From the NCBI GenBank assembly GCA_028687335.1, contig JAQUAI010000012.1, positions 17,371 through 81,370 on the forward strand: a DNA stretch of 64,000 nucleotides. Direction: 5' to 3'. Shown piece by piece: positions 54,893-64,000 of this stretch. How positions within the stretch are numbered: position 1 is the first letter of the stretch; the number at the start of each line of letters is the position of its first letter. The position numbers and the translations under genes were made by a program. The DNA is from Gallionella sp. (GTDB lineage: Bacteria > Pseudomonadota > Gammaproteobacteria > Burkholderiales > Gallionellaceae). Below the pieces are notes generated by a model. It did no database searches. It saw nothing but the letters and a program-made list of their open reading frames with translations, and was not told where the DNA came from.

Positions 54893-55861
54893 ATGTCCAA
54901 AAATGAATTTTTGAAGCCTCGTATTATCGATGTGCAAAGGATCTCCCCCACGCAAGCTAAGGTGGTGATGGAGCCGTTTGAGCGCGGCTACGGACACACC
55001 TTGGGTAATGCTTTGCGTCGTATCTTGCTGTCTTCGATGCAGGGTGCTGCGCCAACCGAAGTGAAGATTGCGGGCGTGCTGCATGAATACGCAACCATTG
55101 ATGGCGTGCAAGAAGACGTTGTTGATGTGGTGCTGAACTTGAAGGGCGTTGTAATGCGTCTGCACAATCAACAAGAAGTTGTGCTGAGCCTGAAAAAAGA
55201 AGGTGCTGGTGTAGTTACAGCCGCCGATATTTCGGGCAATGCCGATGTTGAAATTCTGAATCCCGATCACGTGATTGCGCATCTGACAGCAGGCGGCAAG
55301 CTGGATATGCAAATCAAGGTTGAGCAAGGTCGCGGCTACGTTTCTGCAATTTCGCGTCAAGTACCAAACGAAACCCGTGCAGTTGGACACATCGCACTGG
55401 ATGCATCTTTCAGCCCAGTTAGTCGTGTTAGCTATGCTGTAGAAAGTGCGCGTGTTGAGCAGCGTACCGACTTGGATAAGCTGGTCATGCAGATCGAAAC
55501 CAATGGTGCGATTGATCCAGAGCAAGCTATTCGCAACTCGGCTCGTATTTTGGTTGACCAGTTCTCGGTATTTGCCGCGCTGGAAAGTACCGAGCCTGTG
55601 GTTGAGAAGGTTGTTGCTCCTAAGGTTGATCCGATCCTGTTGCGTCCGGTGGACGATCTGGAACTGACACCACGTTCTTCTAACTGCCTCAAGGCACAAA
55701 GTATCCAGTACATCGGCGATCTGGTTCAGTACACCGAAAACGATTTGTTGCGCACCCCTAACTTGGGTCGCAAGTCTTTGAATGAAATTAAACAGATTCT
55801 TGCCGAGCATGACTTGTCGCTGGGTATGAAGCTGGAAAACTGGCCTGTTGCTACCGCTTAA
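54893..55861 (+). CDS. rpoA: RNA polymerase alpha subunit
   Basis: 322 residues: assembly domain with [20 protein letters not shown], linker near 235-245, and a C-terminal UP-element/activator-binding domain ([17 protein letters not shown] and [14 protein letters not shown]). Full length. Confidence 0.99.
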   Translation: MSKNEFLKPRIIDVQRISPTQAKVVMEPFERGYGHTLGNALRRILLSSMQGAAPTEVKIAGVLHEYATIDGVQEDVVDVVLNLKGVVMRLHNQQEVVLSLKKEGAGVVTAADISGNADVEILNPDHVIAHLTAGGKLDMQIKVEQGRGYVSAISRQVPNETRAVGHIALDASFSPVSRVSYAVESARVEQRTDLDKLVMQIETNGAIDPEQAIRNSARILVDQFSVFAALESTEPVVEKVVAPKVDPILLRPVDDLELTPRSSNCLKAQSIQYIGDLVQYTENDLLRTPNLGRKSLNEIKQILAEHDLSLGMKLENWPVATA

Positions 55862-55891
55862 GCGGCACGCCATTAACAAGAGAGGCAAAAA

Positions 55892-56278
55892 ATGCGTCAC
55901 CGTCTAGGATTAAGAAAACTCAACCGTACCAGCAGTCACCGTCTGGCAATGTTTCGCAACATGACCGTGTCTTTGTTGCGTCACGAAGTCATCAAGACCA
56001 CTCTGCCTAAGGCTAAGGAACTGCGCCGTGTTGCAGAGCCTATCCTGACTTTGGGTAAAAACCCAAGTTTGGCGAATCGTCGCTTGGCATTTGCTCGCCT
56101 GCGTGACCGCGAAATGGTGGTCAAGTTGTTTGACGAACTGGGCCCGCGTTATGCAGCCCGCAACGGTGGTTACCTGCGCGTTCTGAAGTTCGGTTTCCGT
56201 CAGGGCGACAATGCTCCGATGGCACTGGTTGAACTGATGGATCGTCCAGCTGAAGCTGTTGCAGTTGACGCAGAGTAA
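55892..56278 (+). CDS. rplQ: 50S ribosomal protein L17
   Basis: 128 residues starting [17 protein letters not shown]. Last gene of the alpha operon, followed by a strong terminator. Confidence 0.99.
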   Translation: MRHRLGLRKLNRTSSHRLAMFRNMTVSLLRHEVIKTTLPKAKELRRVAEPILTLGKNPSLANRRLAFARLRDREMVVKLFDELGPRYAARNGGYLRVLKFGFRQGDNAPMALVELMDRPAEAVAVDAE

Positions 56279-56302
56279 GCGTTAGCGCTGGATGCTTGAA
56301 TG

Positions 56303-56330
56303 AAAAGCCGGACTTGTCCGGCTTTTCGTC
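56303..56330 (+). terminator. Rho-independent terminator of the alpha operon
   Basis: Perfect eleven-pair stem AAAAGCCGGAC/GTCCGGCTTTT (56303-56313 with 56316-56326) followed by CGTCTTTTT. It ends the long ribosomal protein cluster. Confidence 0.92.
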
Positions 56331-56349
56331 TTTTTGGACGGAGGAAATA

Positions 56350-57327
56350 ATGGCCAACTGGTTTACCGACAATTCCCAATCAATAGGGCGCACACCTTTG
56401 GTTCAGCTCAACCGAGTCACTGACGGTGCGGCGGCAATCGTATTGGCCAAAATCGAGGGTCGTAATCCCGCTTATTCGGTTAAGTGCCGTATCGGTGCGG
56501 CGATGATTGACGATGCGCAAAAGCGTGGAGTTTTGACAGCGGGAAAGCGTATCGTAGAACCAACCAGCGGAAATACCGGTATTGCGCTGGCTTTTGTCTG
56601 TGCCGCGCGCGGTATCCCGCTGACACTGACTATGCCGGAAACGATGAGTATAGAAAGACGTAAGTTACTCCTTGCGTTTGGTGCTGAGCTGGTGCTGACC
56701 GAAGGTGCAAAAGGGATGAGCGGAGCAATTGCCAAAGCCGAGGAAATGGCGGCTGAGGATGCCAATGTCGTGTTGTTGCAGCAATTCAAAAACCCCGCTA
56801 ACCCAGCCATCCATGAGGCCACTACAGGCCCAGAAATTTGGAATGATACCGATGGGCGTGTTGATGTATTTGTGGCGGGCGTAGGAACAGGTGGCACAAT
56901 TACCGGCGTGACTCGCTACTTGAAGAAAACCCAAGGAAAAAATATCCGTTCAGTCGCGGTAGAGCCGGAAGCTAGTCCTGTGCTCACGCAATATCGTAGC
57001 GGGGTAGATATTCAACCGGCACCGCATAAAATTCAAGGTATCGGCGCAGGCTTTGTGCCCGATACGCTAGATTTATCCTTGATCGACGAGATCGAACAAG
57101 TTAGTAACGATGAGGCTGTGCTTTACGCACGCAGACTGGCGCTGGAGGAAGGTATCCTTGCAGGTATCTCTTGCGGTGCGGCAGTGGCCGCCGCAGTGCG
57201 TCAAGCTAAACGTCCCGAGAACGCCGGCAAAATTATTGTTGTGATCTTGCCGGATTCGGGCGAGCGCTATTTGAGCTCTGTTTTATTCGAAGGCGTGTTT
57301 GACGAAAGAGGCTTAGCTGCCCGATGA
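56350..57327 (+). CDS. cysK: Cysteine synthase A (O-acetylserine sulfhydrylase)
   Basis: 325 residues from the ATG at 56350 with GGAGG ahead; the in-frame start at 56296 would translate the terminator and is rejected. CysK makes cysteine from O-acetylserine and sulfide using PLP. The Schiff-base lysine lies in [11 protein letters not shown], the substrate loop is [12 protein letters not shown], and the phosphate loop is [10 protein letters not shown]. The [14 protein letters not shown] block is CysK rather than CysM. It converges on uvrA with one base between stops. Confidence 0.96.
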   Translation: MANWFTDNSQSIGRTPLVQLNRVTDGAAAIVLAKIEGRNPAYSVKCRIGAAMIDDAQKRGVLTAGKRIVEPTSGNTGIALAFVCAARGIPLTLTMPETMSIERRKLLLAFGAELVLTEGAKGMSGAIAKAEEMAAEDANVVLLQQFKNPANPAIHEATTGPEIWNDTDGRVDVFVAGVGTGGTITGVTRYLKKTQGKNIRSVAVEPEASPVLTQYRSGVDIQPAPHKIQGIGAGFVPDTLDLSLIDEIEQVSNDEAVLYARRLALEEGILAGISCGAAVAAAVRQAKRPENAGKIIVVILPDSGERYLSSVLFEGVFDERGLAAR

Positions 57328-57328
57328 C

Positions 57329-60148
57329 TTAACGGTCAAGCAGCGGTTTCAAATAGGGCGCGGTAACGCTTTCAGGATTGTTGATGATGTCCCTCGGGGA
57401 GCCTTGCGCGACGATGCGGCCACCGCCTTCCCCGCCCTCAGGTCCCAGATCAATAACCCAATCGGCAGTTTTGATGACGTCAAGATTATGTTCGATAACC
57501 ACCACCGTGTTGCCCTGATCGCGCAGCTTGTGAATTACCTTAAGTAAGAGCGCAATATCGTGGAAGTGCAGCCCTGTGGTTGGCTCATCTAGAATGTAAA
57601 GCGTCCGCCCCGTATCCCGTTTAGATAATTCCAGCGACAACTTCACGCGTTGTGCCTCACCGCCGGATAAGGTGGTGGCACTTTGTCCTAACGTGATGTA
57701 ACCCAGTCCAACATCCAACAGCGTTTGAAGCTTGCGCGCAATGATTGGTACTGGCGCAAAAAATTCACGCGCCTGCTCAACAGTCATTTCCAGAATCTGG
57801 TGAATATTCTTACCTTTGTACTGCACTTCCAGCGTTTCGCGATTGTAGCGATGACCGTGGCAGACATCGCAGGGGACATAAACATCTGGCAAAAAGTGCA
57901 TCTCCACCTTGATAACACCGTCGCCTTGGCATGATTCGCAGCGCCCCCCCTTGACGTTGAATGAGAAACGCCCCGGGCCGTAGCCGCGTTCACGCGAGCC
58001 AGGCACACCGGCAAACAATTCTCGTATCGGGGTAAACAAGCCGGTGTAAGTTGCTGGGTTCGAACGAGGCGTGCGGCCAATAGGCGACTGATCGACATTA
58101 ATAACCTTGTCGAAAAATTCCAGACCCTGAATTTCGGCATACGGTGCAGGTTCGGCACTACTACCGTAGAGATGCTGAGAAACGGCGTGATACAAAGTGT
58201 CGTTAATAAGTGTGGACTTACCCGAGCCGGAAACGCCGCTCACGCACACCAGCAAGCCGACCGGTAAATCGAGCGTTACGTTCTTCAAATTATTGCCACT
58301 GGCACCGATGATCTTGAGTTTTCGCTTGGGATCGGGCTTGTTAAATTTTTCAGGCAGGGGAATGCTGCGACGTCCCGACAAATAATCGCCAGTTAACGAT
58401 TGCGGGTCTGCGCACACTTCATTCGGCGTGCCTTGCGAAACGATCATGCCGCCGTGCTCGCCTGCGCCGGGGCCCATATCGACCACATAATCTGCCGTGC
58501 GAATGGCATCCTCGTCATGCTCCACCACGATCACGCTATTACCCATATCGCGCAAACGCCGCAACGTATCCAGCAAACGGTCATTGTCACGCTGATGCAA
58601 GCCGATGGATGGCTCGTCCAGCACATACATCACGCCTGTTAAACCGGAGCCGATCTGCGATGCCAGCCGTATGCGTTGCGCTTCACCGCCCGAGAGCGTT
58701 TCTGCCGAGCGCTCCAGCGACAAGTAATCGAGCCCGACGTTATTGAGGAAAGTTAGCCGACTGGCAATTTCCTGCACGATTTTTTCCGCGATAGCCTGCT
58801 TGTTGCCAGGCAAACTCACCCCACGGAAAAAAGTTAGTGCCTGCTTCAACGGTAGTGCACTGAGTTCATAAATGGTGCGCTCCGCGATTCGCACATTGCG
58901 AGCTTCCAAACGCAGACGGGTGCCTTTGCAATCCGGGCACAGGCAGTTGTTGAGAAACTTCGCCAGCTCCTCGCGTACAGTCGGCGAATCGGTTTCCTTA
59001 TAGCGTCGCTCCAGATTATTGACGATGCCCTCAAAGGCATGCTCGCGCGCGGTAAATTTGCCGCGCTCATTCAAGTATTGGAAAGGAATCTCCTCTTTAC
59101 CGCTACCGTACAGCACAATCTGCTGAATATCCTGCGGCAAGCTTTCAAACGACTGCTCAAGGTCAAAGCCATAATATTTGGCGAGACTGTCCAGCATCTG
59201 ATAATAAAATTGGTTGCGTCTATCCCAGCCCTTGATGGCACCACTGCTCAGTGATAGTGAAGGCAACGCGACAATGCGTTTCGGATCGAAGAAATTGATA
59301 TTGCCCAGCCCGTCGCACTTCGGACACGCGCCCATCGGACTATTAAACGAAAATAAACGCGGCTCCAACTCTTGCAGCGAGTAGTTACATACTGGACAAG
59401 CAAACTTGGCTGAGAACAAATGCTCCTTGCCTGTATCCATCTCCACTGCCAGCGCGCGGCCATCAGCGTGGCGTAATGCCGTCTCGAACGATTCTGCCAG
59501 CCGTTGCTTGCTATCGGCAGAAACCTTCAATCTATCCACCACAATCTCAATGGTGTGTTTCTTGTTCTTCGCCAGTGTCGGCAGGTTGTCCATCTCCACT
59601 ACTTTGCCGTTCACACGCAAGCGCACAAACCCTTGAGCACGCAAATCATCAAACAAATCCAACTGCTCGCCCTTGCGCTCAACCACCACGGGGGAAAGAA
59701 TCATCACTCGCGATTCCTGCGGCAAAGCCAGCACATGATCCACCATCTGCCCCACCGATTGCGCGCGCAGCACAATGTCATGCTCGGGACAATAAGGATC
59801 ACCCGCGCGGGCAAACAGCAGACGCAGATAATCGTGAATCTCCGTCACCGTGCCCACCGTTGAACGTGGATTATGCGACGTTGCTTTTTGCTCAATCGCA
59901 ATGGCGGGAGATAGGCCCTCGATCAAGTCCACATCCGGCTTTTCCATCAACTGCAAAAACTGGCGCGCATAAGCCGAGAGCGACTCCACATAGCGTCGCT
60001 GCCCCTCGGCATAAAGCGTATCGAACGCGAGAGAAGATTTACCAGAGCCGGACAAACCAGTAATAACCACCAGCTTGTTTCGGGGTAAATCGATGTCGAT
60101 ATTCTTCAGGTTATGTGTGCGAGCGCCGCGTATTTTGATGTATTCCAT
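57329..60148 (-). CDS. uvrA: UvrA, excinuclease ABC subunit A
   Basis: 939 residues from the ATG at 60148 ([20 protein letters not shown]); the longer frame from 60208 is not family-like. UvrA is the damage-sensing ABC ATPase of nucleotide excision repair. It has Walker [10 protein letters not shown] near the N-terminus and GVSGSGKST in the second half, two LSGGEAQR signatures, and zinc-finger cysteine pairs CESCQGDG and CDVCHG. No LexA box of the E. coli type was found in the 155-base divergent gap with the MFS gene. Confidence 0.98.
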   Translation of the reverse strand: MEYIKIRGARTHNLKNIDIDLPRNKLVVITGLSGSGKSSLAFDTLYAEGQRRYVESLSAYARQFLQLMEKPDVDLIEGLSPAIAIEQKATSHNPRSTVGTVTEIHDYLRLLFARAGDPYCPEHDIVLRAQSVGQMVDHVLALPQESRVMILSPVVVERKGEQLDLFDDLRAQGFVRLRVNGKVVEMDNLPTLAKNKKHTIEIVVDRLKVSADSKQRLAESFETALRHADGRALAVEMDTGKEHLFSAKFACPVCNYSLQELEPRLFSFNSPMGACPKCDGLGNINFFDPKRIVALPSLSLSSGAIKGWDRRNQFYYQMLDSLAKYYGFDLEQSFESLPQDIQQIVLYGSGKEEIPFQYLNERGKFTAREHAFEGIVNNLERRYKETDSPTVREELAKFLNNCLCPDCKGTRLRLEARNVRIAERTIYELSALPLKQALTFFRGVSLPGNKQAIAEKIVQEIASRLTFLNNVGLDYLSLERSAETLSGGEAQRIRLASQIGSGLTGVMYVLDEPSIGLHQRDNDRLLDTLRRLRDMGNSVIVVEHDEDAIRTADYVVDMGPGAGEHGGMIVSQGTPNEVCADPQSLTGDYLSGRRSIPLPEKFNKPDPKRKLKIIGASGNNLKNVTLDLPVGLLVCVSGVSGSGKSTLINDTLYHAVSQHLYGSSAEPAPYAEIQGLEFFDKVINVDQSPIGRTPRSNPATYTGLFTPIRELFAGVPGSRERGYGPGRFSFNVKGGRCESCQGDGVIKVEMHFLPDVYVPCDVCHGHRYNRETLEVQYKGKNIHQILEMTVEQAREFFAPVPIIARKLQTLLDVGLGYITLGQSATTLSGGEAQRVKLSLELSKRDTGRTLYILDEPTTGLHFHDIALLLKVIHKLRDQGNTVVVIEHNLDVIKTADWVIDLGPEGGEGGGRIVAQGSPRDIINNPESVTAPYLKPLLDR

Positions 60149-60303
60149 GTGGAGCAAAGAGTCCGAAAAACGACTCACCAATATACGCGAAAACGGAGGC
60201 TTTCCCAACTTGCGATTTACTCCCTACTGAAGGGCAATTACTGTCGGGCTTTTAGCCGACCTGTTAAGATACGCCCCTTCCAGAATTTACCACCCGCAGC
60301 TTA

Positions 60304-61680
60304 ATGTCCGCCTTAGACTCTTCCATGACACCCTTCGAACGCCGCGCCAGCATTGGCTTGGCGAGCATCTATGGCCTGCGCATGCTGGGCTTGTTCATCA
60401 TCCTGCCGATCTTTGCTTTGTATGCCGAAGATTTGCCGGGCGGGGAAAGCCACTTCCTTATTGGTGTCGCGCTGGGGGCATATGGTCTGACGCAGGCAAT
60501 TTTGCAGATTCCAGCCGGATGGTTGTCGGATCGTTACGGGCGCAAACCGATCATCATCATCGGGCTGCTGTTGTTCGCGGCGGGCAGTTTTATTGCCGCC
60601 ACAGCGGACGACATCTACTGGATTATCGCTGGGCGTGTGATTCAGGGCGCGGGAGCGATCAATGCAGCGGTGATGGCGTTGACCGCCGACCTCACGCGCG
60701 AAGAGCATCGCACCAAGGCGATGGCGATGATCGGCATGACCATCGGCGTGACATTTTCAGTCTCAATGGTGCTATCACCTATTCTCTATAAACACATCGG
60801 CATGTCAGGCATCTTCACGCTGACGGGTGTGCTGGCTTTTGTTTCTATCGCGCTGGTGTTGTGGTTTATTCCCAATCCGCGCATCACACGCTTTCACTCC
60901 GATACCGAGGCTAACACCAGCAAGCTGGCCGAAGTGTTGCGCAACAAAGACCTGCTGCGCATGGATTTCGGCGTATTCACTTTGCACGCCATCCTGATGT
61001 CGGTATTCATGCAAGTGCCGTTCATCTTGCGTGCCGACGGGTTGGATGCGCAGCACCAGTGGCAGGTGTATCTGCCGGTGATGTTAATCGCCTTCATCCT
61101 CATGGTGCCGCCCATCATCATCGCCGAGAAAAAAGCCAAGCTGAAGCAAGTCTTCATGTTCTGCATCGGGTTAGCTGCTGTCGCGCAACTGGGCATCCTG
61201 TTTATGCAGAATAGCGTATGGGGTGTTGCAATCTCGCTGCTAGTATTTTTCACCGCGTTCAACGTGCTGGAGGCAACGCAGCCATCCATCGTCAGCAAGA
61301 TTGCACCACTGGCCGCCAAGGGCACCGCGATGGGCGTGTTTAGTAGCGTGCAATTTTTTGGAGCATTCTTCGGCTCGGCCATGGGTGGCTTACTGATGCA
61401 ATTTTTTGGTGGCGATGCGGTATTGATTTTTGCCGTAGGTATGTTGCTGCTGTGGCTCGCGGTAGCATCGTCTATGCAGGCACCGCAGGCGCTAATGACT
61501 AAAATGTATCATCTGCCGGAAATGGATGACGTGGCCGCGAGCGCGCTACAGCAGTCTCTGGCACAATTGCGCGGTGTGCGCGAAGTGCTGGTCGTGGGAG
61601 GCGAACAAATCGCCTGCCTCAAGGTAGAAATGGGCGGGTTCGATGAGACCGCTGTTGAGAATCTAGTGAAAGGGGCATGA
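60304..61680 (+). CDS. yajR: YajR-type MFS transporter with C-terminal YAM-like domain
   Basis: 458 residues with 12 membrane segments, MFS motif [12 protein letters not shown] and an [11 protein letters not shown] antiporter-like motif. After the last helix, residues about 395-458 form a soluble ferredoxin-like domain (beta-alpha-beta pattern, ending in TAVENLV), as in E. coli YajR. It is presumably a proton-driven exporter of unknown substrate. It ends one base before the ssb start, so the two are one operon divergent from uvrA, a layout common in Betaproteobacteria. Confidence 0.88.
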   Translation: MSALDSSMTPFERRASIGLASIYGLRMLGLFIILPIFALYAEDLPGGESHFLIGVALGAYGLTQAILQIPAGWLSDRYGRKPIIIIGLLLFAAGSFIAATADDIYWIIAGRVIQGAGAINAAVMALTADLTREEHRTKAMAMIGMTIGVTFSVSMVLSPILYKHIGMSGIFTLTGVLAFVSIALVLWFIPNPRITRFHSDTEANTSKLAEVLRNKDLLRMDFGVFTLHAILMSVFMQVPFILRADGLDAQHQWQVYLPVMLIAFILMVPPIIIAEKKAKLKQVFMFCIGLAAVAQLGILFMQNSVWGVAISLLVFFTAFNVLEATQPSIVSKIAPLAAKGTAMGVFSSVQFFGAFFGSAMGGLLMQFFGGDAVLIFAVGMLLLWLAVASSMQAPQALMTKMYHLPEMDDVAASALQQSLAQLRGVREVLVVGGEQIACLKVEMGGFDETAVENLVKGA

Positions 61681-61681
61681 C

Positions 61682-62155
61682 ATGTCGGTAAATAAAGTGA
61701 TTTTGGTGGGACGTTTGGGTAAAGACCCTGAGATGCGTTATATGCCTAATGGCGAGGCCGTGGCCAATGTGACGCTGGCAACTTCCGAGACGTGGAAAGA
61801 CAAGTCTGGTGAAAAACAGGAACGTACCGAGTGGCATAACCTCGTGTTCTACCGTCGTCAGGCCGAAGTCGCTGGCGAATACCTCAAAAAAGGCTCGCAG
61901 ATTTTTGTCGAAGGCCGTATCCAAACACGTAAATGGCAGGACAAAGAAACCGGCAAAGATCGCTACACCACCGAAATCATCGTCAACGAGATGCAGATGC
62001 TGGGCGGTAAGGCTAGTGGTGGTGCGGGAAGCTTTGAAGTCGTGGAAAATCAATCAGCCCCGTCACGCTCCGCACCAGCCAGTGCGCCTTCGGCTCGTCC
62101 GGCTCCGGCAGCTAAAAGCAACTTTGATAACTTTGACGACGACATTCCCTTCTGA
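61682..62155 (+). CDS. ssb: Single-stranded DNA-binding protein
   Basis: 157 residues: OB-fold domain (about 1-110, [20 protein letters not shown]), a Pro/Ala/Ser-rich flexible linker, and the acidic tip DDDIPF that binds partner proteins. The full-length replicative form. Confidence 0.98.
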   Translation: MSVNKVILVGRLGKDPEMRYMPNGEAVANVTLATSETWKDKSGEKQERTEWHNLVFYRRQAEVAGEYLKKGSQIFVEGRIQTRKWQDKETGKDRYTTEIIVNEMQMLGGKASGGAGSFEVVENQSAPSRSAPASAPSARPAPAAKSNFDNFDDDIPF

Positions 62156-62205
62156 GAGTTTCGAGGTCTTTGAAGTGTAAAGACGATCTAAGTTAAAGCT
62201 ATACG

Positions 62206-62232
62206 AAAGCCCCTTTTATTAGGGGCTTTTGC
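62206..62232 (+). terminator. Rho-independent terminator after ssb
   Basis: Stem AAAGCCCC/GGGGCTTT (62206-62213 with 62222-62229), eight-base loop, TTTT tail. It closes the yajR-ssb unit. Confidence 0.9.
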
Positions 62233-62416
62233 TATTAGAGTACCAAGAAATAATGCGCGCCAGCGGCTACTCATCACTCACTTCTAGCGGGACGAAAATG
62301 CCCGTTCTGCTCAGCCCATAAGACAAATTTCGAAGCATTCTGATTTGGTCGCATTGGACGAACCGCTGGCATTCAATTTGCATCTGCTAGAGCTCTGCTG
62401 TCCAACCGCAAAGATA

Positions 62417-63277
62417 ATGAGCGAAAAACTGAGTCAACTGATGCCGCTGCAACTTCATCCCGATCTGGGCATATTGCGCATAGCTGCGCTGGCGGCGAGT
62501 CAGGGTAGGGAGTTGGATGAAGAGACTCAGGGCTTGATGTTGCTGCAAGTGAGTGCCGGGGTGCTGCGCGATTTGTCGCCCGCTGCGGCATGGCATGAGT
62601 TGCTTACCGGACTGATGGCCGAGACGCCGTCCCGCATGTTCAGCGCTCTGCACAATTGCGGCGCGCTGGCTGCGGTGTTGCCCGAGGTGGCCGCTTTGTT
62701 CGGTGTGCAACAAATCGCCAATGATCCACAGCAAGTTGACATCGGGTGCCATCTGCTGCGTGTGCTGGACGAAACGGCGCGTTGCCATGCTCCGCTGTCG
62801 GTGCGCTTTGCGGCACTGGTGATGAACGTTGGCAAATCCGACTCACCGCCCGAACACTTGCCGGTGCACTATCGCCATATCGAACGCGGACGTCCGCGCA
62901 TCGAACAAATCTGCGCGCGTTTCGGCGTAACACAAGATTGCCGCGATCTGGCGCTGCTGGCACTGGCCGAATGCGAACGCGTGCATCGCGTGACAGAAGT
63001 GCGCGCCGGTCCAGTGGCGGCCATGTTGCAACGATTGGGCGCTTTCGCCGATACGGCTCGCTTCGAGCAATTGCTGTTGCTGTGCGCCTGCGACTACCGC
63101 GCCTATCCCGGATTGGAAGGGAAGGAATATCCCAAGGCCGAGTTGCTGCATGTCGCACTGCAAGCCTGCGCCGATATTGATGAAGCTGAATTCAGCGGCG
63201 ACAGCTTGCAAGAGGCGCATGCGCTGGCAATCGCCGCAGCGTTTCGCTCGGAACGCTGGTCGGAGAGTCAGCCATGA
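62417..63277 (+). CDS. Cca-derived protein lacking the nucleotidyltransferase domain
   Basis: 286 residues from the ATG at 62417. The whole sequence aligns by eye with the part of CCA-adding enzyme (Cca) after the catalytic head. It starts near the DPLRVLRVARFAA region (here LGILRIAALAAS), then follows PSRMFSALHNCGALAAVLPE and the HD-domain region, and ends with the Cca-like QLLLLCACDYRAY block. The nucleotidyltransferase head of about 140 residues is absent. The HD signature HDLGK reads MNVGK, and the later RHxGHE reads VHYRHI, so phosphohydrolase activity is probably lost too. The ORF is intact and overlaps the next gene by ATGA, so it may be retained for RNA binding or another role. A start further upstream at 62345 (TTG) is possible but adds no family-like sequence. 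Confidence 0.7.
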   Translation: MSEKLSQLMPLQLHPDLGILRIAALAASQGRELDEETQGLMLLQVSAGVLRDLSPAAAWHELLTGLMAETPSRMFSALHNCGALAAVLPEVAALFGVQQIANDPQQVDIGCHLLRVLDETARCHAPLSVRFAALVMNVGKSDSPPEHLPVHYRHIERGRPRIEQICARFGVTQDCRDLALLALAECERVHRVTEVRAGPVAAMLQRLGAFADTARFEQLLLLCACDYRAYPGLEGKEYPKAELLHVALQACADIDEAEFSGDSLQEAHALAIAAAFRSERWSESQP

Positions 63278-63627
63278 AGCCCCGCGCAGCCGCAGACTAT
63301 CCTGCCGCGCAATGGGCGCTTGAGGTCGGTTTCAATGCGGAGCAGGTGGACTGCACCACCACGGTGGTGCTAAAGATTCTGGACAATAAATGCAAGATGC
63401 TGCCGGGCGAGATGGCCGCCATATTGGCGATCTATGATGTTGTCTTCAACATTCCCACGCCCTTGTTCGGCAGTGAGGTGCATGAGGCGATCCACCTGAT
63501 GCGCACTCAGCCTACGGACGAGATTCGGGAGCGCATCCATCTGCTGCGCATTCAAGCCGAGGCCGCTATTCCCAAGCCAATCATGAAAAGTTACAAGGCA
63601 TTCTTGCGCGACGGGTTGTTTGGTTGA
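63274..63627 (+). CDS. Small protein of unknown function
   Basis: 117 residues, no signal peptide or membrane helix. It is mixed alpha-helical, with a hydrophobic MLPGEMAAILAIYDVVFNI segment and an LLRIQAEAAIPKP stretch. I do not recognise the family. It starts inside the stop of the Cca-derived gene (ATGA overlap), so the two are probably cotranslated and functionally linked. Confidence 0.62.
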   Translation: MKPRAAADYPAAQWALEVGFNAEQVDCTTTVVLKILDNKCKMLPGEMAAILAIYDVVFNIPTPLFGSEVHEAIHLMRTQPTDEIRERIHLLRIQAEAAIPKPIMKSYKAFLRDGLFG

Positions 63628-63872
63628 AGTTAAGGCTATTTGCATTCTGCGGTTGCAAACAAGGTACAAATGGCACCGCCGAATTGAGCCGTCTAGTGCA
63701 AAACTTAGTTGCCCAGCAAGCAAGGCCAGCGAACCGTTGTGTGCAATAGAGGGGGGGCGAAGGGCGACAAAGTAGCGGGAGAGGTATTCCAGTCAGGGTA
63801 TCCATCGACAGCAGCTCGGCTATAGCGGTCAACCTGAGAATAATCCAATGAGACACCTTTACGCAGAATACC
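63628..63872. other. Non-coding stretch before the insertion sequence
   Basis: About 245 bases with no convincing gene or hairpin terminator on either strand. It may be the disrupted remainder of a gene interrupted by the adjacent insertion sequence, but nothing recognisable remains. Confidence 0.45.
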
Positions 63873-64000
63873 GGGGGGTGTCCGGAATTTTGTGTAAACG
63901 GGGTTTCTCTACTGCTGCGGCATCCTATCTTCGAATTGGATAGTAAACCGATTTAGTGCTGCCTTCCAATCTCGTATCGGCATCGTCCATTTCTTGCTGA
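63873..64000 (-). mobile_element. End of an IS256-like insertion sequence, partial
   Basis: Starts at a probable terminal inverted repeat, GGGGGGTGTCCGGAATTTTG, typical in style of IS256-group ends, and contains the 3' end of a transposase gene on the minus strand. The rest lies beyond the window, so the target duplication and other end cannot be seen. Confidence 0.72.
63909..64000 (-). CDS. IS256-family transposase, C-terminal fragment
   Basis: The last 30 residues of a minus-strand frame that continues past the window edge: KKWTMPIRDWKAALNRF, then TIQFEDRMPQQ and TAG. The KWTMPxRxW...F..FEDR pattern is characteristic of the C-terminus of mutator/IS256 transposases. Confidence 0.75.
   Translation of the reverse strand, partial: SKKWTMPIRDWKAALNRFTIQFEDRMPQQ

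Noticed and set aside
54659..55900. 413-codon minus-strand ORF opposite rpsD and rpoA
   Set aside because: Shadow of rpoA; it spans an intergenic boundary and resembles no family.
60149..60303. LexA (SOS) box in the uvrA/yajR divergent region
   Set aside because: A CTGT is present but no matching ACAG at eight-base spacing; only a small GTCGG/CCGAC hairpin is seen.
63581..63856. 91-codon minus-strand ORF before the insertion sequence
   Set aside because: No family-like sequence, no ribosome site, and it overlaps the end of the small plus-strand gene.

Overview
The window reads as a betaproteobacterial chromosome segment, probably order Nitrosomonadales and possibly Gallionellaceae-like. The evidence is gene order (mlaFEDCB-murA-hisG-hisD, tRNA-tuf-secE-nusG-rplKAJL-rpoBC, str-S10-spc-alpha, uvrA/yajR-ssb), a short HisG, and the style of the protein sequences. 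No 16S gene is present, so the placement is an inference. Nearly all of the window is densely coding core genome. It looks accessory only in the pilus locus on the left and at the extreme right end.

Left part (1-4.4 kb, mostly minus strand): the 3' end of a YchJ-like gene, then mnmC, an EamA-type transporter, a TusE/DsrC-like sulfur carrier, aquaporin Z and a YidB-family gene. mnmC and the TusE-like gene both point to wobble-uridine (mnm5s2U34) tRNA modification. The methyltransferase half of MnmC looks decayed.

4.5-18 kb (minus strand): an uninterrupted run of 11 genes with mostly overlapping or near-abutting ends that encodes an MSHA-like type IV pilus/type II secretion-like machine. In transcription order these are a sigma-54 response regulator, MshM-like ATPase, MshL secretin, MshN-like TPR protein, MshE ATPase, MshG platform protein, MshI-, MshJ- and MshK-like proteins, a large GspK/PilX-like pseudopilin and a smaller canonical prepilin. 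No ordinary major pilin and no prepilin peptidase is present. The two pilin-like proteins share an LPCP motif.

18-24.5 kb (plus strand): the Mla phospholipid-transport operon (mlaFEDCB), a terminator, then murA, hisG and hisD.

24.5-56.3 kb (plus strand): the translation/transcription super-cluster. tRNA-Tyr, -Gly and -Thr and a first tuf are followed by tRNA-Trp, secE, nusG, rplK, rplA, an L10 leader, rplJ, rplL, rpoB, rpoC, rpsL, rpsG, fusA, a second tuf that appears identical, and the S10, spc and alpha ribosomal protein operons down to rplQ. Recognisable sigma-70 promoters lie before the tRNA cluster, at the 3' end of the second tuf, before rplN and before rpsM.

56.3-64 kb: cysK converges with uvrA. 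Divergent from uvrA are a YajR-type MFS transporter and ssb. After a terminator come a Cca-derived protein lacking its nucleotidyltransferase domain, an unrecognised small gene, and the end of an IS256-like insertion sequence that runs off the window.
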